Assembly: GCA_007844125.1 (NCBI GenBank)
Contig: CM017564.1
Span: forward strand, 15,316,399 to 15,380,398
Direction of reading: 5' to 3'
Origin: Sinonovacula constricta
Lineage: Eukaryota; Mollusca; Bivalvia; Cardiida; Solecurtidae
Length of the DNA stretch: 64,000 nt
This document shows, piece by piece, positions 45,801 through 55,800 of the stretch. The notes below the pieces were generated by a model that was not told the origin of the DNA, ran no database searches, and was given only the letters and a program-made list of their open reading frames with translations. The translations under genes were made by a program, and so were the position numbers. Within the stretch, counting starts at the first letter, position 1; each line of letters begins with the position of its first letter.

Positions 45801-46278
45801 TCTCTGTTTTCTCATGAACTCACCTACAACAGTGTCTCTGTTTTCTCATGAACTCACCTACAACAATGTCTCTGTTTTCTCATGAACTCACCTACAACAA
45901 TGGCTCTGTTTTCTCATGAACTCACCTACAACAATGGCTCTGTTTTCTCATGAACTCACCTACAACAATGTCTCTGTTTTCTCATGAACTCACCTACAAC
46001 AGTGTCTCTGTTTTCTCATGAACTCACCTACAACAATGTCTCTGTTTTCTCATGAACTCACCTACAACAGTGTCTCTGTTTTCTCATGAACTCACCTACA
46101 ACAATGTCTCTGTTTTCTCATGAACTCACCTACAACAGTGTCTCTGTTTTCTCATGAACTCACCTACAACAATGTCTCTGTTTTCTCCATATTTTCTTAG
46201 TTTCTCTAAAACTTCTTGTGTTGCGTCCACTTGTTCACCTCTACCAGGCTTTTGTTTGGCAGTCGTTTCCGATGCCAT
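39792..46278 (-). CDS. Calmodulin-like EF-hand protein gene (5 coding exons, spliced)
   Basis: Predicted calcium sensor, probably cytosolic (no signal peptide or membrane helix). Minus-strand exons 46278-46164, 43499-43356, 42203-42068, 41320-41208 and 39850-39792 join in phase to 567 nt, 188 aa. EF1 loop D48-E59 (DVDSDGKLSFNE) and EF3 loop D122-E133 (DSDGNGRLDYKE) are canonical. EF2 loop D84-E95 (DKDGNESLDALE) lacks the usual Gly at position 6. EF4 (about 159-170, NNQVNIDG) lacks acidic ligands and is probably dead. A basic/polar N-terminal extension of about 40 aa precedes EF1. Exons 1-4 are secure; the last exon rests on phase and on QVNIDGFLVTLL resembling the calmodulin end. It could be called a calmodulin, troponin-C or calcineurin-B-like protein; I cannot choose. 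Intron 1 carries the 61-copy donor array. Confidence 0.82.
39860..40855. other. Part of the EF-hand gene's last intron, nothing recognised
   Basis: AT-rich with no SINE or array. Open frames at 40176-40398 on both strands match no family I know. Confidence 0.4.
40860..40935 (-). repeat. tRNA-like SINE head of another family
   Basis: On the minus strand, 'gatctaatggttaaggcgat' resembles box A and 'cagggttcgagctc' box B. It lies head to head with SINE-A at 40940. An intact tRNA cloverleaf could not be confirmed, so it is not called a tRNA gene. Confidence 0.5.
40940..41160 (+). repeat. SINE-A copy in the EF-hand intron
   Basis: 'gaagtggtatagtggtcgac', 'gggtttgagtcccgttcggg', 'gtgcgccggtggttttaccc', 'tcttccacaaaatagctgaa'. 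It ends just beyond the exon 4 donor, so that intron begins almost inside the SINE. Confidence 0.88.
41208..41320 (-). CDS. EF-hand gene exon 4
   Basis: Encodes KELRVALKKLGEPLDNDEI KELFDEMKANTTNNQVNID. The acceptor is tatatttcag (phase 2) and the donor is GATG|gtaatg (phase 1). It covers the EF3 exit helix, the linker and a degenerate EF4. Confidence 0.9.
41783..42035 (+). repeat. SINE-A copy, near consensus
   Basis: 'gggggcgcccgtggcgtagt', 'ggtagagtcgccgatttata', 'gcgtgggctcgagtccc', 'gcgctggtggttctacacag', 'agagctggacgttgttataa'. This is the reference used here for SINE-A head and core. Confidence 0.92.
42068..42203 (-). CDS. EF-hand gene exon 3 (end of EF2, EF3 loop)
   Basis: Encodes NESLDALEYAELLSSHL ... 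AFSVFDSDGNGRLDY. The acceptor is ggctctag (phase 1) and the donor is TATAA|gtaagt (phase 2). SREEMEEELRKAF is the E helix before EF3. Confidence 0.93.
42240..42360 (-). repeat. SINE-A 3' part
   Basis: Reverse complement of the SINE-A tail ('aattaaggtcgttttgcgac', 'ttggtgaagaagacctt', 'agcgcaccgcata'), next to EF-hand exon 3. Confidence 0.75.
42370..42665 (-). repeat. SINE-B copy
   Basis: Reverse-oriented: 'gggtttatcgtcccaccaac' (3' end), 'gcttgataccacacccagtc', 'agcgttagcaagggagctat', then the head complement 'agggcctcccgtacctacat'. Confidence 0.88.
43070..43310 (+). repeat. SINE-A copy
   Basis: 'gggcgccgtagcagagtgct', 'ggttcgagtcccgttccggg', 'gtgcgccggtggttctatcc', 'gggtcttccgccac', with an 'acaacaacaacac' tail. 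45 bp from EF-hand exon 2. Confidence 0.88.
43356..43499 (-). CDS. EF-hand gene exon 2 (EF1 and start of EF2)
   Basis: Encodes EVKDAFDLLDVDSDGKLS ... RRIFEAADKD. The acceptor is cttgtttcag|AGGTG and the donor is AAAGACG|gtgagt, phase 1 at both ends. It has one complete canonical EF loop and splits the second. Confidence 0.93.
43500..43690 (-). repeat. 27-bp minisatellite (7 copies) at the EF-hand exon 2 acceptor
   Basis: Plus-strand unit 'gaaacaagaagtggtgggtt' plus 'tggtttt'. The copy touching the exon supplies the acceptor (minus-strand cttgtttcag). The other six read cttgtttcaa or a close variant, so they lack AG. Confidence 0.9.
44107..46187 (-). repeat. 34-bp array, 61 copies, each with a 5' splice site
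   Basis: Minus-strand unit: 24 nt of exon 1 end (GAGAAAACAGAGACATTGTT, GTAG) plus the first 10 intron nt (GTGAGTTCAT). The 'catgaact' block runs from 44113 to 46153, exactly 60 x 34, so there is no net indel. Variants ('aatgtctctg', 'aatggctctg', 'agtgtctctg', 'tttgctc') leave the donor intact. Confidence 0.97.
46164..46278 (-). CDS. EF-hand gene exon 1
   Basis: Starts ATG GCA TCG (MASETTAKQKPGRGE) and ends GACATTGTTGTAG|gtgagt, phase 1. It encodes residues 1-38 with a predicted helix VLEKLRKYG. The last 24 nt plus the first 10 intron nt are the unit of the downstream 34-bp array. The G left over joins AG of exon 2 to give Glu39, which supports this donor. Confidence 0.8.
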
Positions 46279-46290
46279 GTCTTTTACTAT

Positions 46291-46430
46291 CTTTTAATTG
46301 GCGTGTATCTCCGTTAATTGGCGTGTATCTTCGTTAATTGGCGGGTATCTCCGTTAGTTGGCGTGTATCCCCGTTAATTGGCGTGTTTCTCCGTTAATTG
46401 GCGGGTCCCTCCGTTAGTTGGCTTGTATGA
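46291..46430 (-). repeat. 20-bp minisatellite (7 copies) just upstream of the EF-hand start codon
   Basis: Plus-strand unit 'ggcgtgtatctccgttaatt' with exact 20-bp spacing (46300, 46320 ... 46420). It sits in the 5' UTR or proximal promoter. A regulatory role is possible but not shown. Confidence 0.92.
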
Positions 46431-47300
46431 TCTTACGCCTAGGAACGATAGACTGACTGTAAGAAAATAAATAAGATTATATCCATTCAACTCTTGCCAT
46501 TTGTTAATACTTTTAAAGTCATAAACTAAAAAAAATATTTATTATATTTTAAACATTGTCATATCAATACAACCGTGTTTATTAACCTTGCCTAATCAAG
46601 AAACGTCAGAAATTTTGTACTCGTCTTGGAATTTGAAGCCAAAACATCGATTGTAGCATTTAGTCGCAGCGTTTTATTCCACACGGAAAAGACAACATTA
46701 TTGTTCTTGGTACTTTGCCGCATGTAAAATTAAATGTCAATTTTACGGACCATTGAAGAATCCCCCTTTTTAGTTTGTTAAATATATTTTAGCAATGTTT
46801 ATAAATTAACTTCTTTTCTAGTCAATGCTGCAACATAGTTTCAGTTTTCGAAAGTCCTTTTTTGTAACCCAAGAAAGAAACACGTTCATATAGAACACTG
46901 AAAGACATTTACTTTATCAAATATGAATTATGAAACTACAATCGCGATAGATTTAGCATTCTTCAGTCTATCGATACTTGATGTTCTCTTCATTAAAATT
47001 AATATTTGACAAGTTACCTGTATTCTATATACGTATCCTGATAGCATATCTGTTCGTGGGTTTTATGAAATGATTTCTGGCCTTGCGCCAGATTCTATAA
47101 TTGCTTTTGCAATTTTGATTATTTCATAATATATGCCATGGAACTGGCAATTTTTTTCACGATATGTGATATGTAGCTTATGTTCTCGCGTGTTGCAATG
47201 TTTGACAAACTGTCGTTTTGATAAGTCATTTGAAATAATCTTCAATTTTGTCAATGTTATGAATGACGGAACAGCCTCGAGCAGGTTCTTTGATCATCTG
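46430..47300. other. EF-hand upstream flank
   Basis: AT-rich. Overlapping open frames on both strands at 47063-47342 have no recognised family and no supporting splice context. Confidence 0.4.
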
Positions 47301-47314
47301 GATTTGCTTGCAAA

Positions 47315-47468
47315 ATGTTCAGGTTACACACATAGCAAATAATTAAACATTATTGACATAGCCATCGCCAGTCATAAAGTGTCTCAAAATGCTATGTTCA
47401 TGTTACACACATAGCAAATAATCAAACATTATTGACATAGCCATCGCCAGTCATAAAGTGTCTCACGT
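47315..47468. repeat. Direct duplication (about 78 bp, 2 copies)
   Basis: 'gttacacacatagcaaataa' through 'catcgccagtcataaagtgt' 'ctca' occurs twice with two or three differences. Confidence 0.93.
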
Positions 47469-47814
47469 TTAGAAAACAACACAAGGTCGGTATGACAAAG
47501 GCTTATGTTATAGACCCGTACAATGATAAGACAAATCAGTTAATATATCAAACAACACTCAATGACATTGTCACCTTTGTGCTATTATTACAGAGGTCAC
47601 ACTGGCACAAAACGCAATTTAGGCCTTAGTATATTAAGCTCGCAGTATTTAGAATACATTTTAAAACATAATTAGGTTACAAAATGCACGTTTCATTAGT
47701 AATTCACTAATTGATAACATTAAGTTCATAAAAAATACATTGCAAAAAACAGTGAGCGTATTTATTTAAAAAAGATTTTTGCTAGTTTGGCCTAATATAC
47801 ATGTACATCATTGT

Positions 47815-47995
47815 GGGCGTCCCTGGTCTAGTGGTTTAGACACCGGAACATAGGGTCCTGGGTTCGAGCTTTGAAACCGACCACGTGATGTTAGTTACTG
47901 AGCTAGACTATTAACTGCACATGACACGAGGTAATTACTACTTGAGTACTGGTTCTACCCAGGAAGTGAGCAGTCAAGGGAGATTAATATTTGCT
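47815..47995 (+). repeat. tRNA-derived SINE, another family
   Basis: Head 'ccctggtctagtggtttaga' and 'ctgggttcgagctttg'; body 'actggttctacccaggaagt'. Single copy here, so its ends are not certain. Confidence 0.6.
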
Positions 47996-47999
47996 GAGT

Positions 48000-49100
48000 T
48001 ATATCAACCATAGGTAAACAGCGTTAAGCTAAAATATCACCATTAAAGGTCAAAGGTCATGTCTGTCAGTTTGTTGTCGTTTATTTCAGTTCTTAAAACA
48101 CGTTGGTTTAAACAATCAAACCTTAATTGATTTATTATTAATTGCTAAAGTTATATACTGAATGCATGTAAAAAATGAGTGCCAAAGAATATAATGTTCC
48201 TAACATGATTCCTAAATATTTAAAGATCATTTCCGATAAAATTATTTACTGATCTTTATCATTAAAAGTGTTAAGTCCGCTAACATATTACTGCAAGTAC
48301 ACACTCATTATAACGTTTTTATTGACTTTTTAACTGCGATACACTTAATAACAAAACTTCTTACGATATGATTATCTATAAATAGCAAAGTGTCTCGTGT
48401 TGTGTTTTTATACCAAAATTAGTTAACATTTATATCATGATTCATACATTATTAACAAGGTTACACCGCTTTGAAGCTCTGTAAACAGTTATTACGTAAA
48501 GGTCGCTTATTTAAGTATTAAAATATTTCTAAACAGTTTTCATCTCAATATAATTAAAGTTTAAAAACAAAGACCAGCATCTACCTGAGTATACCAGTTT
48601 GTTCCAAGTATAAAATCAACACCTGAAAATAAACATATTAAATGTCTTCCGGTAAAATCGATACTTGCACATTAAATGTATACGCTGTACAAGCTTTAAC
48701 CGATCACATTGTACCACAGGGTGATCCAGACTTAACCAGACTGGGGTTGTTGGTTATCAGGAAATCTGTCAGCTGAATGGAAATGGTGTTTAAATTTAAC
48801 ATGTCTTTCAAATATAGTTTCAGACACAGATCATCAATGAAAGGTTAATACACATCTTACAGCGACATGGACGAGTACTTAGTGACTAATTATGTGATAA
48901 TATCTGATATCTTCAGCCCCTTCTGTATGATCTTAGACCTAATGGCATAAAATAAAGCAAGTGGGAACGTCTAAAACCAATACCTTAATAGTATGTTGGT
49001 TGTAAATATCCGTCCGCACATGAAATCTGATCTCTTCTGACATAATATTATATTACAGAGTTCCGATCCTATAAGTTACAGCTGTCAATCGAATTATCAG
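48000..49100. other. AT-rich intergenic sequence
   Basis: No gene, SINE or array seen. Confidence 0.4.
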
Positions 49101-49106
49101 TAGACG

Positions 49107-49315
49107 ACACCAGGGATAGATCCGTGGTGTGTGTGGGGGGTGGATTGGGGCTGCAGCCCGCCCCCCCCCCCCCCAAAAAATGTAAAAGCGTTGTGAAAAC
49201 ACATATATGTAAGCTTAAAAAAGACTAAGCTTTTAAAGTAAACTGTGTATGTCGACTGCTTAGGTCAAAGTTAGGGTCCCTTACAGTGTGTATGTATCTA
49301 GTATTCACTGCGATA
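49107..49315 (-). mobile_element. Truncated copy of the hAT-like MITE
   Basis: Starts 'cagggatagatcc', a variant of the right terminal repeat of the 50883 element. It shares 'ggtcaaagttagggtccctt' and 'cactgcgataaagtt' in reverse order to it, but lacks the other terminal repeat. It has long G and C runs. Confidence 0.65.
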
Positions 49316-49319
49316 AAGT

Positions 49320-50870
49320 TGAAGGGACAATAAAAACAAGTATTTAAATTCTTCTTAACAAGTTTATCATATGTTCATCTACCTATCCATTTATAATTGA
49401 CATTTGAAGTTACTGTGTCTTCAAAGGTGAGGGTAAATATTAAATACGATCAACACAATTCGTTTTAAATCACATTGATTTCAAAAGTCTGCAGATTGTA
49501 ACACGTTATACATTAGATTTATAAATAAACGCGGCTAATTTGAAATTATTCAAAACTCCATTGACGATTAAAAGATATTAAAAAAAAAAACATTCGTTGT
49601 ACCCTTTTTGTTTTATTTTTCCTTTTAATTCTCAACTGTTTGTCTTTCCTAAATTAATCGTTTATTTGAAGCAGTGTGTAATATGAACCAATTGTCCATT
49701 TCAAAATTTGACATGTAAATATGTTTATACCGAAGTTCGTAGAGAAAATTACAAAATAAAATGTCATCTATCTAAACTCATGATACGTGCACATAAAAGG
49801 GTCTCTTTTTTTTAGACTTACATTATAAGAAGTCCTGCAAATATCTGGTTTTAAATTATTTAATATAAATTAATGGTTTTAAATTTTTAATGTAAATATG
49901 GCTCAAATGTCATTGTATAATGATCTCTTGTTTAAGAAAGTGATATAAGTTATAAGTTTAAGCACACTACATTGCCGAATTTAAATATATCGGAATAACT
50001 GATAAGGCAGACAAAATGGTTGATCCAAAAGTTCAGAAACTTACATTTCATTACTAGTAATGTACTTTTTAGATGTCACTATAGCAATAATGGTAATACC
50101 TGATTATACTTAAATGCTTGTTATAACAGTGTCCCTCCGAACATCAGATTCTGTGTTTATTCCTTCGTTTTACACAAGGATATTCCACGTTGAATTTCCT
50201 CACATTGAAAAGACGTATCAGTGTATCACTATATGGTCACAGTACAGAGTTGTTTCTTCATCAAGAAGCCAAAGTTCTGTATGTTTTTATACAAGTGAGA
50301 ACATGTAAATATCGCCACTGGAGAGTCATAGTTAATATTCTGTTTTACATTCACGGTTATGTGGTATTCGGTGTATGAATACCCCGGATTTTAGACCTGT
50401 GCGTGAAAAGGGGGATTATCCAATGTTATGTATAGGAATCACACGTTTGTGAAGAACAAATCTATATATCAATACTACGATGGATTACAACTTGGCGATG
50501 ATTGAGATTTATTGGAGATGACTCGAGGACTAGTTTATCTATTATCAATATCTTGGCTCATTCACATTTAATCACACACTGTGCTTATATAAAAAGATAA
50601 AGCATGAAATGGTGCATATTTTATGATTACTGACATATTATATCAAAAGCTCGCGTTAATTTATTTCGCAGCACATACATGCAGACAATAATCTTTTTAT
50701 TTGATGTTAATGTTTCAAGCCGATGATCAGATAAGGGGTATGTTGGTATTACACGGCGCTTCTATACATTGTCAGTCACATTTTAGTTAAAACGTGGATA
50801 TTATTCAGGTCAGAAAAACAAAACGATATTTTTCAATAAACTGAATGCTTGCTAATTATTAAAAAACAGT
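49320..50870. other. AT-rich intergenic sequence
   Basis: No recognised gene or repeat. Short frames at 50114-50378 have no family signature. Confidence 0.4.
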
Positions 50871-50882
50871 GCCAGTGAACTG

Positions 50883-51124
50883 CAGGGGCGGATCCAGAAT
50901 ATTTTTATGGTGTGGTATGAATTAAACTTTATCGCAGTAAATAATAGATATATATATACACAATAAGGGACCCTAATTTTGACCTAAGAGTCAACAAAGT
51001 TTACTTTAATAGCTTAGTATTTTTAATCTTAAATGTACAGTTCTGTATGTGTTTTCACAACTGTACTCTGTTACTTTGTTGGTGTGTGTGTGGGGGGGGG
51101 TGCATCCCGCCGGATCCGTCCCTG
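50883..51124 (+). mobile_element. Non-autonomous hAT-like element (242 bp) with intact ends
   Basis: Terminal inverted repeats: CAGGGGCGGATCC at the left and, read inward from the right, CAGGGACGGATCC. It is flanked by perfect 8-bp direct repeats GTGAACTG (50875-50882 and 51125-51132). An 8-bp duplication and CAGGG ends fit the hAT superfamily. No transposase is encoded. Confidence 0.85.
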
Positions 51125-51139
51125 GTGAACTGTACCTTA

Positions 51140-51846
51140 ATATGGTGCTCCACCTGATCACTTTTTGCCCTTTCTTCAGCAAATCGTTCTAAATAAAGCT
51201 GTAACAACGCAAAACGTTATAACTTTATTACATATCCTGATGTTATTACACCAGGTTGTAACAGAGTTAAAGACAAACAATACAGCAAAACCTGCTAGAG
51301 GACCACCTCACTTAGTGAAGCAGCTTTTGTCGGTGACAATTTTGTCTAATAAATGTTATTGTCTCTACACCGGAAGGAAGACTTTGCTACCTCGGACACT
51401 TATTTCAGAACTAGTTATCATAATCACACGTTAAATGTGACACTACATGGTCTGAAGTCAAGTTTCACAATGACCCCAACAATGTTCGCACTTTGCTAGA
51501 CTCACATAAGTATTGTATGTGTGATGTTAACACTTCCTACATAGCTTTTAGCATTGACTCGTGATAAGAAAATAGTGTATTTCACAATAAGTACATTTAC
51601 CATTGGTTTGACTTTCTGCAGCCATTTGAACCAAATACAATATGATTTACCGCAGACTTGAGAAACAAAGCATTTATATCGCATTGTCTCCAGATATATT
51701 TTAATAATAAACGTAAAAAATGACAGAAATCTCTGACAATCAAGTAAACAGCCTTGTGTTATAAAAAGCAAAAGATAAAATGAAAGGCTTATGCTGGTGT
51801 TGAAGTTTTAATCATGATATATTAGTATCATTAGCATCATCATCAT

Positions 51847-51879
<33 letters not shown>

Positions 51880-52270
51880 TATTGACAGTATTAAGATTTT
51901 CATAATATTCTAAGGACAATATTGGTGACAATAACCGATTGTTGTTTAAACAAAGACTTTATAGTTGGGACAGATTCTAGAAGAACTACAGGTAGTTATA
52001 TTAAAGAAAGATATCTGTATATGTAGATAATCAAAGTGCTTATAGCCATGAGTATGGTCTCTAAGTCGGCCTTGTGCCAAATGTGAGTTGATATTATTTG
52101 TCGTAGGGAGAACACCGCGAAGACAATAACAGTTTATGAAATTATTTTTTAACATTCAAATGGAACAAGAATTATTATAAAAATTGTGACAGTTCAGCCT
52201 ATAGAATAAGCTGAAGCCTGATGTCGGTTGGTAGGGAGACTTATAAACGTCAACTACGTTTGTAAAATCC
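51140..52270. other. Intergenic, 3' flank of ENDOU
   Basis: Contains an ATC microsatellite at 51832-51882 and otherwise no recognised feature. Confidence 0.4.
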
Positions 52271-52588
52271 CCTGTTTTATTATTTTGTATATACAGTGAG
52301 TTAGGATTAATTTCAGGTTAACTTAAGAATAACAGGTATATAATAATATGTGCATAAACAAATCTTGTTAATCAAAGTGTGTAAAGTGCTGCGCGTGTTG
52401 ATACTATATGTAGTGTGTAAAGCAAAATACAGATAATTACAGTCTTACGTTCTACGCTCGAATAAAACAAGTTTTTGTTAAAAGAATATGTATGTCAAAT
52501 GATTAAAAATGCCACGTTAATACGTTAAATTTCATTTCGATTTCAGAGCTGCACACAAAACATAAAGACAATCCATTATTCAGAGTGC

Positions 52589-52819
52589 CTAAAGTGCTGG
52601 GTACGCTGATCCTATCTGTAGACCCATCTTATGGTTAATGTCCCATGTCTGTATAGAAACAGCGTGACCCTGTAGATTGAAGTTACACCGGGCGTTGGGA
52701 TACATCAGGGCACACACGCTGTACAGGGCCAGATCGAATTCAGGACTGGTTCCAAGAAAGAACGAGCCGAGAGACTTTGAACCGCCCAGCCACGTGAACA
52801 TGGCGCCTTTCATACTCGG
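52589..52819 (-). CDS. ENDOU: ENDOU exon 8: C-terminal lobe and stop
   Basis: Residues 294-369: FTWLGGSKSLGSFFLGTSPE, FDLALYSVCALMYP, ending IGSAYPAL and a stop. Lys308 is the likely catalytic lysine. The acceptor is cattgcag, phase 0. A TTTATT (AATAAA on the gene strand) lies about 300 bp downstream, near 52275. Confidence 0.95.
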   Translation of the reverse strand, partial: PSMKGAMFTWLGGSKSLGSFFLGTSPEFDLALYSVCALMYPNARCNFNLQGHAVSIQTWDINHKMGLQIGSAYPAL

Positions 52820-55800
52820 CTGCAATGGGGGAGCGAAATGAAAACCATTATAAAACTCGCTAAAATATCTTAAACACTAATGAATGATTCATTAGAGCTG
52901 TATTCGTACAACCTATATACAATGGCTTATATATGTACATGGCAGTATAATTTGTTCACTGTAAAGTGTACTGAGGTAAATAGGAATATCAGTCGTTCTA
53001 AAATGGCGATTTTGGGCGTTAATTTTTCGAAGAAAAATGCAACTTGCAAAAAATCAAAGAGTTAGGATTTCTTTTCATTCATATTCGGTCAAACTGTCGT
53101 CAAAATGCTGATTTAACTTTCGAAATAACTCTGAGTAAGCATTCGACTCACCTCGGCTTCCTTCGCCATGCCCTGATAGTTCAGATTGGCTATCCGTTCC
53201 TCCAGGTAAAACTGAACCCAGTTGTGAAATCCCGACACTGACGACCCCTGGTGATAAGTTAAGTTTAAATTATATATGTTTTTTTCGTCGAATGGCAAAT
53301 ACGATTGTCGACAATTGAATCTTGGGTGTTCTGTCTAAAACAGTTTAAACTTAGTAAAACATTGCTGTTGTTCAGCACCTGGATCATCCTGGCATTGTAT
53401 GCTTCTAGATCATGTTAATCCATATATCAACGAAACTAGCCCTACTAATAGTAGGTCAGTGTTGCTCTGTTATTGTATATTTAATATAAGTATAAACATA
53501 GTGTAATCTGTAAAGCATGAACAATGCCTGTTCTAGTCCAAGACGGTGTTAAAATGTTGAAGTTTTCCAGCTCATTAGTGGTGTTTCGTTGTTGTTATTT
53601 TTACTCAAAGATCTCTTTTTTGTTCTTAAACCGAATAGGACTACACGCTATTCTTTATTTAAATGTCTCGAAATGACATTTTATATTTGAGACAATATTT
53701 CACCTAGGAAGCATGGTAGGTTAATGTTTACACCTAGAATTAATTTCTTCAAATTTAAGATGCTATATCATCTTCACCATGTGCTAATTTGTCAAGGGTT
53801 TCCCTTAATTTATATTATTATGCAGCATTGTATATTTACAACAATAAATACTAGCTCGATAATATATATGTACATTAACGTTTACATTACAGCAATAAAA
53901 ACATTAACGTCTGTGTTTATGCGCGTACCGTGCGTTCGCCGACCATGACGTGCTCAAATCCCGAGCTGTCTGTGATGCTGCTGCTAGAAGACCGGGAGTA
54001 AAGGTTGAACCACAACTCGTTCAGGATGGCCCGGAAATCGGCAATTGCTGGACCCACCTTGTCTAAAATAGGGCTCAAATCAGAAACGCGTCGTATTGTC
54101 GTGTCAAGCGGAGGACAAATCAAGCTAAGCCACCGTCAACTACACTTACATATCCTATTATGTTATATTTTCCATAGTTTGAAGGACAAGGTAATGCCCC
54201 GGCCATGGTTAGGACTTCTGTAATGTTTTAAATGTATACTGTTCTTGAATAACGATGGTGAAAACGTTGCAAGGGCTTAGTGTACATAATATATATATAT
54301 ATTATATAGATCATAAACTGAGGAGCGGAATAATCCAGTGGTAGGACGCACGACTCCGGATCATAGGGTCCGTGGTTCGAACCCCGGTCAGGTCGCCGCT
54401 AATTTCCTTGAGCAAGAAATTTACATCGAATTGTTCCAGTCCACTTAGGTGTATAAATGGGTACCTGCGATGGTTATTCGGTTCAGTAATATGACTTCCC
54501 AACGCCGTGTGTCGGCTTTCATAGTACGGGATTAACGAATACACCTAATGACGAGGGAGTAAACTGTAAAGTCGGCTGAACGAGCGGTAACTATAACTTG
54601 GTATTACATATTGCCTAAGTTAGAACGTAACTGTCATAATTACATTATTCACGATTCATCCTTAATCTGCCTATTTATTGATTCGAAAATCTCTTATATT
54701 TGCTACTACTGATTGAAATTTAAGATGCACTTAAATTAAACTAAATGAATCAATAATGTGTACATTCCTGACCTGTAATTTGCTTTATATATGTTTTAAA
54801 AAGCGTAAGAAACGGGCGCCACGCCCCGTTCTACTCTACAAGACCGTGCTAAGGGCAGTAATCAATATGGCGTCCTTAATCACACTTATCTTCGTATAAT
54901 GACTTGGTAATAGTGAAACTGGTGACGCCAGAAAGCCTATAACGTTTGCATAAATATATCTTTGTACAGCTTTTTAACCCATCCCCATCACGCACGCACA
55001 CACGCATACATCAAAAGGCGAGGTAAGCCGAAATAATACCCACGGCTTATAGCTGGACATAATTAAATGCCACATGTAAATTACTTGTTTATGTTTATAC
55101 AAACATCACATTGTCGCTGCCTTTTATCTGTTAGTAAAGTTTCATTAAACACCCGTCTTACTTTGAGAGACGAGATAAGCGCGCGCAATCGCCATAACTT
55201 CAGTTGCCAATATGGCGTCCATAAACCGGGTGTTTTCCGCCGTCTCTGCCGCGGTGACTACTTCCGCTTGGCCGATGGACGGGTTGTAGTTATTCAACAG
55301 ATCCACAAACATAGGGTAGGTGCCGCGGGCAAGGGCTGCATCACTCACACTCACAAACAAGCTGTGAAGGCAAGAGAACGAAAATGCATGACATAAAATT
55401 TAAAATAATAGTTCCATTCAACCCTTACACTTACACAACCTTATGTTGCTTCAAGAAATTAAAATCGAATACAAATAGGCGCTACTGATTTAATAAAGGT
55501 CACATTCACTATTTATGCCGGCAATTATTTAGAAATATTAACAAACGCAACTATGTTTATAATCTAAAATCGAAAATTTTCGTGAAAAAAGCAACAACAA
55601 TAACGTGTCATTATATTTTATCATCTACATTGCAGCTAAACAGACTGGACAATGTAATAAAATGTATGATTATGGCTTTTATTGGATTTTAACTATGTGG
55701 TCTTGCATTACGATTCAGTGTAAATTGTGGAAATACGCAATACTACTTTTTGCTTGTTGAAGACAGAATCTGTCTTCAGTTGTAGGGTGGAGAGATCCTG

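Noticed and set aside
44107..46187. CRISPR array
   Set aside because: The 34-bp units have no spacers, since every base of the unit repeats, and the context is an intron of a eukaryotic gene.
47063..47342. Overlapping open frames on both strands upstream of the EF-hand gene
   Set aside because: No recognised domain, low-complexity AT-rich context.
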